Shown: positions 57,812 to 64,000 of the stretch, piece after piece
Numbering within the stretch: the first letter of the stretch is position 1
How the letters are laid out: each line of letters opens with the position of its first letter
Assembly (NCBI GenBank): GCA_033439765.1
Contig: JAULSN010000007.1
Location: 930,001-994,000 of the forward strand
Length of the DNA stretch: 64,000 nucleotides
Direction: 5' to 3'
Origin: Lasiosphaeria ovina
Taxonomy: Eukaryota; Ascomycota; Sordariomycetes; Sordariales; Lasiosphaeriaceae
Position numbers and translations under genes: made by a program
Notes under the pieces: generated by a model
Databases searched by the model: none
What the model saw: only the letters and a program-made list of their open reading frames with translations
What the model was told of the DNA's origin: nothing

Positions 57812-59829
57812 TCACCAATCTCCGAGGAACGAGGCCGGGAGCGACGATGGCCCTGCAACAAGCAACAGCAGCAGCACCACCAAGGCCCCGATGATCCCGC
57901 CCAGCAGCAGATTCGCATCAGAAACCCAAAGCGGCGGCCGGATCTGGTCCAACGAACTCACCCGGACTCGGCGGCGGCTGCCCCCTTCACCAGCAACAAC
58001 GCCAGAAGGCGAAGAAGTCCCACGACCACCAGCAGCAGCAGCCGCCCGCTCCCAGGGAATGGCCATGCCGTGGTCCTCGAGGATCTGCTCAGCCGTGATC
58101 TTGGCGCCGGCGAGCACGATGGGCACGCCGGTGCCGGGGTGCGTGCTAGCACCGACGAAATACGCGCCCGCGAGGCCCTCGGCGCGCGTGCGCGGCCGGA
58201 ACGCCAGCACGTTGAGGAAGTTGTGCGACAGCCCCAGGATGGCGCCGCGGTCGAGGTTGAACTTGTCGCGCCACGTGTTAGGCGTGTTGACGATCTCGTG
58301 CGTGATCAGCGGCGCGAGCGCCTCGCACCCCGTCCGCGCCTGCACGATGGCCAGCACTGCCGCCCGCGCTTTCGCTACGAGCGCCGGCCAGTCTTGCGGC
58401 GCGGACTCGGGTGCTGATGTTAGGTGTCCCACGGGAACGAGCGCGATCACGGCGTCGCACCCGGCCGGCGCCGCCGACGGGTCGATCCGGCTCGGCACGT
58501 TGATGTACTGTTTTAAGTCAGAAATAGATGTGGATAGGATACACCGTATTGGTACTCACAAAGCTGGGGTTGTCGGGCAGTGACTTGTCCTGAAAGATGA
58601 CGTCAAACGAGGCCTTATACTCGTCGGCCAGGAAGATGTTGTGGGTGCCGAGCTGGGGCACCTTCTTGGAAAGGCTCCAGTAAAACGAGATGGAAGAGCA
58701 CGAGGCGTCGCGTTTCTGAAGGTCTTTGGCATAGCGCGCAGTCTTCTCCCCCACGGCGCCCTGTTGAGGGAACAGGTTGCTGTAGGCGTAGACCAGGTCG
58801 GCGTTGACAACGACCAGGTCGGCCTCGAGAGTTTCGCCGCTCGCCAGCTCGACGCCCGTGGCCCTGGCGCCGTCGCCGCCGCCGCGGGCCAGGATGCGCG
58901 TCACGGGGGCGTTGAGGCGGTACTTGACGCCGAGGCCGCGGCCCACGCGCTCGAGGGCCTCCAACACCTTGTGGAAGCCGCCGCGCGGATACCAGATGCC
59001 CTCGGCGAGCTCCGTGTACTGCAGCAGGCTGTACGTACTCGGCGCGTCGAAGGGGCTCATGCCCATGTACATGGTGGCAAAGGTGAACACGCGGCGCAGC
59101 CGGTCGGTCCAGAAGTACCGGCCCGCGCGGCTCCAGATGCTCTCAAGCGGATGCAGGCCGATGCAGGCCGCCACGAAGCGCGGGCCGGCCATCTGGGCGA
59201 CCGACGTGAAGTTGCGGTGAAGGATCTGCCGCAGGCTGGTCTCGTAGTGCCCGTGCGCCTCGGCCATCCAGGTCAGGTAGCGCTGGAAGCCGTCTGGTCC
59301 CTCGAAGCGCTCAATCTCGCGCTTCATTGCCGCCGTGTCGGTGCTGCTGCGGAAGACTTCGCCATCGGCGAACCAGATCTGGATAAGCTGTCAGTCAGAT
59401 GAGGGGTGGGGGGTCCAGGCCCGGAGAGAGCAGCTGGACAGGCGGGAACAAGACGGACGTCGTAGTTGGGCGTGCATTGCAGGAGCTCGACGCCCTCGTC
59501 CTTGAGGGTGGTGTTGAGGTCGACAAAGGCCTCGTGGAAGAGGCCAGGGAGCAGCAGCAACGACGGGCCCTGGTCGAAGCGGAAGCCCGCCTCGGTGGTG
59601 AACAGACTGCAGCGGCCGCCCGTGAACGAGTTCTTCTCCAGCACCGTGACTGCAAGCCCGGCCTTGGCAAGGCGGGCGGCAATGGCGATGCCACCGGTCC
59701 CAGCGCCTGGACGAAGGTATGTATGTCAGACATCAACAAAGGAAACAAATGGGTGACGAAGTTGGACATACCAATGACTATGGCCGTCTTGGGCGTCTGC
59801 TTCTTCTGTGTTGTGCTACCTGCAGACAT
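57812..59829 (-). CDS. al-1: Phytoene desaturase (carotenoid synthesis)
   Basis: Spliced as complement(57812..58507, 58560..59378, 59459..59706, 59772..59829), 606 residues, close to Neurospora AL-1. Joins: AIVIG-AGTGGIAIAARLAKAG, CTPNYD-IWFADGEVF and DNPSF-YINVPSRIDPSAA. The enzyme introduces four or five double bonds into phytoene. The N-terminal FAD motif (IGAGTGGIAIAARLA, about 19-33) and ENSFTGGRCS are present; the C-terminal phytoene dehydrogenase signature appears as GLAGAYFVGASTHPGTGVPIVLAGAKI. A C-terminal membrane helix (GGIIGALVVLLLLLVAG) anchors it. No other carotenoid gene is in the window, so it is unclustered here. Light control is expected from relatives, but I saw no convincing promoter element. 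Confidence 0.96.
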
Positions 59830-60832
59830 ATTTTCCAGGCTTTCACGGCAAAATAAAGTTAGGGGGAAAGAAGGAGAAGCTTGAGACACCCGAGGGAGAG
59901 GCAGCTGATGAGGCACTGGTGGTGTTCTGCTGTGGGAAGAGAGGCGCCGTGAGGCGCTATGCATCTCCATTCCAACAAACAGACCAGGCGCCGTGGAGCC
60001 GCGGTCAAAGCCGAGGATGCCATGGACGCTCTGACGGCTTGACTGCTCCGCTGCGCTGCGCCCGCGCTTGCTGCTGCTGGGCCGCAGACTGAGAGAGACG
60101 CCATGCCTCTTTCGTTCCTCCAAACCAACATGCTAGCCGTCTCTCTTCGCCGGATTGGTGGCCCATTTTCCTCCTGCTTTCTCTTTTTTTTGCGATGTTG
60201 GTGAAGCCAAGACAAAGCCCAAATCGGGAGATTTTGGTGGTGTCTGTAGAGAGCTGGGAATCGACTCGTCATAGAGCGAGCTTCCACTTCTAGGGGTCAT
60301 CAGTTAGCTCCATCATAGCCGAGAGGCTTGTCCTTTTTCGGAAAGCGTTGCCCTAGTGGGTAGTTCGTTCCATTTCGCGCGTTGTTGGAGCTGCCTGCAA
60401 ACCAACTTCGACTTCGAGAACGAGGAAAAACGAAATGGTTTATACTGAGAATTAGTTACAAGTAGTCATCTGAATTAGTAAAAATAACATTTATCAACAT
60501 GGGATAAAACCCCCGGAAAACTGATGTTTTGTTTTGACCTCGACCCCTGCATTCGCATTTTGGCAGCTGCCAGCCAGACGGCTGCAATTGACTCCACTCT
60601 TCTGTTCTGTTGACTGTTATCCTTCTCTCAACTCGCTCAACAGTCAACTGAGAAATGTCATCATCATCATCATTAACAACGCAGCATTTGACCTTTCTTC
60701 CCTTCCAGTTTCTTTCGTAAAGCATCAGCATTTGGACTTTTCTATTCTTTGAGATGAGGGTGTAATTAGAAGGTACCTGATCACATTTTGTTGTCCTCCT
60801 CTAGGCTTGAAGCTCCCGTGCCAGCTGATCAG
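59830..60832. other. Promoter side of al-1
   Basis: About 1 kb. Contains the al-1 leader, a 10-bp inverted repeat (60609-60648) and five CAT units at about 60658-60672. No gene supported. Confidence 0.45.
60609..60648. repeat. 10-bp inverted repeat with 20-base spacer
   Basis: GTTGACTGTT at 60609-60618 and AACAGTCAAC at 60639-60648 are perfect inverted copies, about 780 bases upstream of al-1. Confidence 0.6.
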
Positions 60833-61535
60833 TTAAGACTGAAACCCAGACTGGCTCCAGTCAATAGCGCTGACATTCTCGTAGCACCGGACCTCCTGGG
60901 CAGCCTGGTTGTAAGGATACGATCTCGAGTCCGCCGGCACCGGAGGGAGCGCGTCGCACTGCGGAAGCAGTTGCCACTGGGACACAGTCCCCGGGCAGGT
61001 GGAGACCAAAGTCTTCTCCGTCGCCAGAAGCTGTCAGGTAGTCGACGGCGAGGTATCTTTCGCTCTCGTCTCTGCTGACGAACTCTATCGACTCGTTGCA
61101 CACCATGAAGCTCATCAGCGGCGCCCCGGTGGGCTGGTAGAGCCGTACGTAGGCGATGTCCTCGCCAACGGCAAGCTGTATTCCCTCGGTTCCAGATTCA
61201 ATGTTCAAGGTCATGTTGTACCTAGGGCCCGAGCCGCCGCCCTGCCCGAGAAAAACGGGGATGAAGTCTGGGTTGGTTTGTAAATCCATGGCGATCAGTG
61301 CCTCGAATTCGGCGAAGCTGTCGCTCGCGTTGAGGTTCGGGTACTGGTAAAAGATGAGACCGTTGCCGGGAGAGGTCTGTACAGCACGGGCTAAGGCAGC
61401 TCCGGTATGCCAGTAAGCGAGCTCGCTTCCATGACACTGGGAGTCAGATCATTTGTCGGGGGCGAAGGGTCCGTCATCGGCGGTGGCAGCGGCAATACCA
61501 ATCAAGAAAACTATTAGGAGCTCCTTCAACATCAT
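60833..61535 (-). pseudogene. Broken gene for a small secreted protein
   Basis: ATG at 61535 opens a clear signal peptide (MMLKELLIVFLIGIAAATA) and nine more residues to PDK, then a TGA at 61449-61451. The same frame then continues with strong coding character for about 155 codons (CHGSELAYWHTGAAL, FAEFEALIAMDLQTNPDF, PGDC). Near 60980 the coding-like frame shifts by one base and runs as QWQLLPQCDALPP to a TAA at 60833. Conserved-looking Cys, Trp and NxS/T sites suggest an extracellular glycoprotein of about 230 residues. No splice pair removes either lesion while keeping frame. The family was not recognised. A pseudogene is the simplest reading; two sequencing errors are the alternative. Confidence 0.6.
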
Positions 61536-62859
61536 GTTAGTGATAGATATGGTGCCCGGATGTTACGTTTCTCTGTCGGTAGGTGTTGATGGAGAGGCCA
61601 GCCTTATCCTTAAACGTGATGGGATCCAGTGTATTCATCCTGATGCACCAAAAATTGGGTTCTGTCGAGTAACGATCGTATCGATTTCGGTTGGTTAAGA
61701 AGTCAAGGCGAGAGATGAATTCGCGGGCAAGTGCTCAGACAAACAGGAGCAAAATATCCCGAACTCACTTGTGTTACGGGATGTTCGTCTTGTGACGATG
61801 AGACATGCACAGGCGAAGCGACACGAGCAAATTAAGCCTCCATTGGTTCAACTGCCGATGAACGACGATGAATGACACTGAATGATTTTCATTGACCGAG
61901 TTTGCACCGTGGCACCCGTTGGCGACACTGCTTTAACTCGCACAAGCAAAACATATCATGTTTTCAACTCATACGACCCTTCTCTTGGTGTTTGTCAAGT
62001 GGTGGAACTGCTACCTGAATTAGTTGCCCAACTCTACACAAAGGGGTGCTGCCAGAATTGAGTATGCGACTCTGAATGAAGCCAGGCCTTGCAGCATGTA
62101 CGAACCGCCATGTTTTGCAATGTACATTTATCAGAGAATGAGAGAGTCTTAGTTCTCATATGCATGCGATATTTAACTAGGAAACTCATAGCTCGAGCTC
62201 AAGAGTATGACTTCGCAACGAGCTATAGGCAATCATGCAGAATTTCCGGAACTAGGAGAATAAATGACAAATGAAGGAGAAAGTGAAAGAATGAGATGAG
62301 ACAAAAAGCATGGGAAGTTGTAATAAGCTTTACAGGTTGAGCGACTTAGACCGAGGGGGCGGGCCGGTAGCTCATAACTAGTATATAATGTCCCGATAAT
62401 TAGTTCGGTCACCAAATCCTGCTGGATTTCATTCTTTGCATGGCCAGAGTGCTGGAGTGTTATGGGAATACCAAATCGTATTCGCAAACCAACCATGAGT
62501 GGGACGCGATGAATTGCAATACGGAATTTTATTACGCTGCAGGCTGTGACGTCGAGGTGTGACGTCATTTGACGGGGTCTTTCTGCAACCCTGCCTTGTC
62601 CTGCCTCGGCCTGCATCCGGCTGCGATAGGAGGGAAAGCAGGACTGCCTTGGTCGGGCACGTCAATTAAAATACACGCAGGCACCCAAGGTAGCGGCCGT
62701 AGTGGTGGCAGCTCTTGCATTTTTTTTACCGCAGTCGTCGGGTCTAGATCGAGATCTACGCGCTCATCGACGCTCAGCGACGCTCCACAGTCCAGAGCCA
62801 GACTACACGCCGCTGCACGGTCGTCCAGTCAAATCAAGCTTACTTTAGGTTTACACAGT
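61536..62859. other. Intergenic region, promoter of Zn2Cys6 gene
   Basis: About 1.3 kb, AT-rich to 62.5 kb and then richer in GC. Contains the CRE pair at 62547-62567 (separate entry). Short frames look non-coding. Confidence 0.5.
62547..62567 (+). promoter_or_regulatory. Pair of CRE-like bZIP sites
   Basis: TGACGTCG (62547-62554) and the perfect palindrome TGACGTCA (62560-62567) lie 13 bases apart, about 290 bases before the start of the Zn2Cys6 gene. Such octamers bind Atf1/CREB-type factors in fungal stress responses. The close pairing makes chance less likely. Confidence 0.5.
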
Positions 62860-64000
62860 ATGACTTCGAGAGCCCAAACACGAACAGCCTGTCAGCGCTG
62901 CCGAAAGAAACGGTCAAAAGTAATCATGGCATTCTCAATCAAACCCCTTCCACAAGACAAAAAAGAACACAAAAAATAAAGAAGAAAGAAATATAATGTG
63001 CAAAAAAAAAAAAATGACAACGAGCTCTTTTTGGTCTCGGTCTAGAACTTCACTAGCCTCTGGCCTTGGCTCCTTCATGTGCAGCCACAACATGTTTGCT
63101 CAGTGCTCTTCAAATTTCACCTTGGCAGCCAACAGCCTACTAACCATGTGAGTTGCTCGCAGTGTGATGGCAAAACACCGTGTCGGAGGTGCGGCGAGGC
63201 CCAGCAGACTTGCGAGTACAACCACACACGCCGAGAATCAAAAGACGAGCTTCGTGCCGAGAAGGACCGCTTGAGCAAGCGCAGCCATGACACAGACAAT
63301 GTCCTCCTTACCTTAGCATCCATTCAGGATGCACAAGTCTGCAAGAGAGTTCTTCAGGCCCTCATCGACGGCTCCATGTCTCGGGCTGACGTCTTGAGAC
63401 GCTTCGGTCAAGAATCTCAAGAATCAGATACATCCCCTACCCCTTCTGCCCCCGGCTCTGGCTCTGGTCCGGCCTATAGCCCTGCTTCCAGCCTTCCACA
63501 GCCACCAAGTTGGCAGTACTACTCAGGCTCCGTCAACAGCCCCGATTCCGAGGGCGTATACCTTGCATCATGCCCTCGAGCTGGTTGCTTCGACCATCTG
63601 ACGTCGTGGAGGTCATCCCCTTTCACCGACGCCGGCTCGCCATCCAACCCAACCTCGGCCATCTCAGCGCCATCAACCGTCTTGTCTCTCCCACCGCTGC
63701 CGCTCGACGCATACGCCTCGCACTCTCGTCTTGACACATGGACACGCACAGGCTGGACCGCGGCGCATATACGCCATCTTATCGACGTCCTTCTCACCTC
63801 TGACTACCTTCCATTCTGTCTCCTCTGCACCGATCTTTTCCTGCACGACTTTGAACGCGGGTCAAGCCGGTTCTGCTCGGCAGCCCTGGTGCACGCCATC
63901 CTAGCACTGTCCACTTGCCTGGTCAACGAAAACAATGACAGTAGCGGCCTTCTACCTTCAGGGTGGGTAGGAAGCCAGACTTTCGTCGAAGAGGCCCAGT
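62860..64000 (+). CDS. Zn2Cys6 transcription factor, 3' part missing
   Basis: Exons 62860..62919 and 63163..>64000; the gene leaves the right edge with the frame still open. The 243-base intron (GTAATC donor, TACTAAC branch, CAG acceptor) splits the binuclear zinc cluster: exon 1 ends ACQRCRKKRSK and exon 2 starts CDGKTPCRRCGEAQQTCEY, giving C-x2-C-x6-C-x5-C-x2-C-x6-C. A basic linker and short heptad-like stretch follow, then a Ser/Pro-rich part, then the start of the fungal-specific regulatory domain (IRHLIDVLLTSDYLPFCLL, FCSAALVHAILALST), which resembles NirA-type regulators. The intron contains a run of twelve or more A. Target genes unknown. A CRE pair precedes it. Confidence 0.92.

Noticed and set aside
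59830..60600. Search for White Collar light-response elements before al-1
   Set aside because: Only isolated GAT/CGAT matches were seen, as expected by chance.
61420..61500. Intron that would remove the TGA in the secreted-protein gene
   Set aside because: A 62-base GTATTG..CCCAG candidate exists but shifts the downstream frame and loses the coding-like reading.

Overview
The window is nuclear DNA from a filamentous ascomycete, most likely a Sordariomycete close to Sordariales. Evidence: genes carry short introns (about 50-110 bases) with GTRNGT donors, CTAAC or CTGAC branch sites and YAG acceptors. ARG5,6, phytoene desaturase (al-1), a BIM1/X325 copper protein, Spt8 and a Zn2Cys6 regulator are all of the Pezizomycotina type. 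Coding GC is high and intergenic DNA is more AT-rich. Genus cannot be read from the sequence. No rRNA operon, tRNA, CRISPR array or intact transposon was seen.

Layout, left to right. 0-5.7 kb: a DUF1275 membrane protein cut by the window edge (-), a secreted bicupin oxalate decarboxylase (+) and a fungal AAA+ ATPase (-). 5.7-12.3 kb: gene-poor DNA with one unresolved or decaying hypothetical locus. 12.3-16.4 kb: an SF1 helicase with NFX1-type zinc fingers (+). 17.5-24.2 kb: SPT8 of SAGA (-), a 333-residue unknown protein (-) and a STRAP-like WD40 protein (-); the last has a long open frame running on past its stop. 25.3-27.9 kb: PLAA/Doa1 (+). 29.4-36.3 kb: a BIM1-like GPI-type protein (-), an Mgr3-like mitochondrial TPR protein (+) and an Arb2-domain protein (-). 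37.2-40.1 kb: U2 snRNA (-), mitochondrial ribosomal protein uS14m (+) and lipoyl synthase (-). 41.7-48.5 kb: synaptobrevin (+), ARG5,6 (+) and an SDR oxidoreductase (-). 50.8-59.8 kb: aspartate-semialdehyde dehydrogenase (+), an F-BAR RhoGAP (+) and phytoene desaturase (-). 60.8-64 kb: a broken gene for a secreted protein (-) and the start of a Zn2Cys6 transcription factor (+).

This is an ordinary core-genome neighbourhood, not a cluster. Themes that link genes: two amino-acid biosynthesis genes (ARG5,6 and HOM2) each have a Gcn4/CPC1-type TGACTCA upstream; mitochondrial functions recur (Mgr3-like, uS14m, LIP5, ARG5,6); and two families tied to RNAi/heterochromatin in fission yeast (Hrr1/ZNFX1-type helicase, Arb2) lie about 20 kb apart. 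Exon coordinates were worked out by hand from reading frames and splice signals. No database search was possible, so family names rest on recognised motifs.
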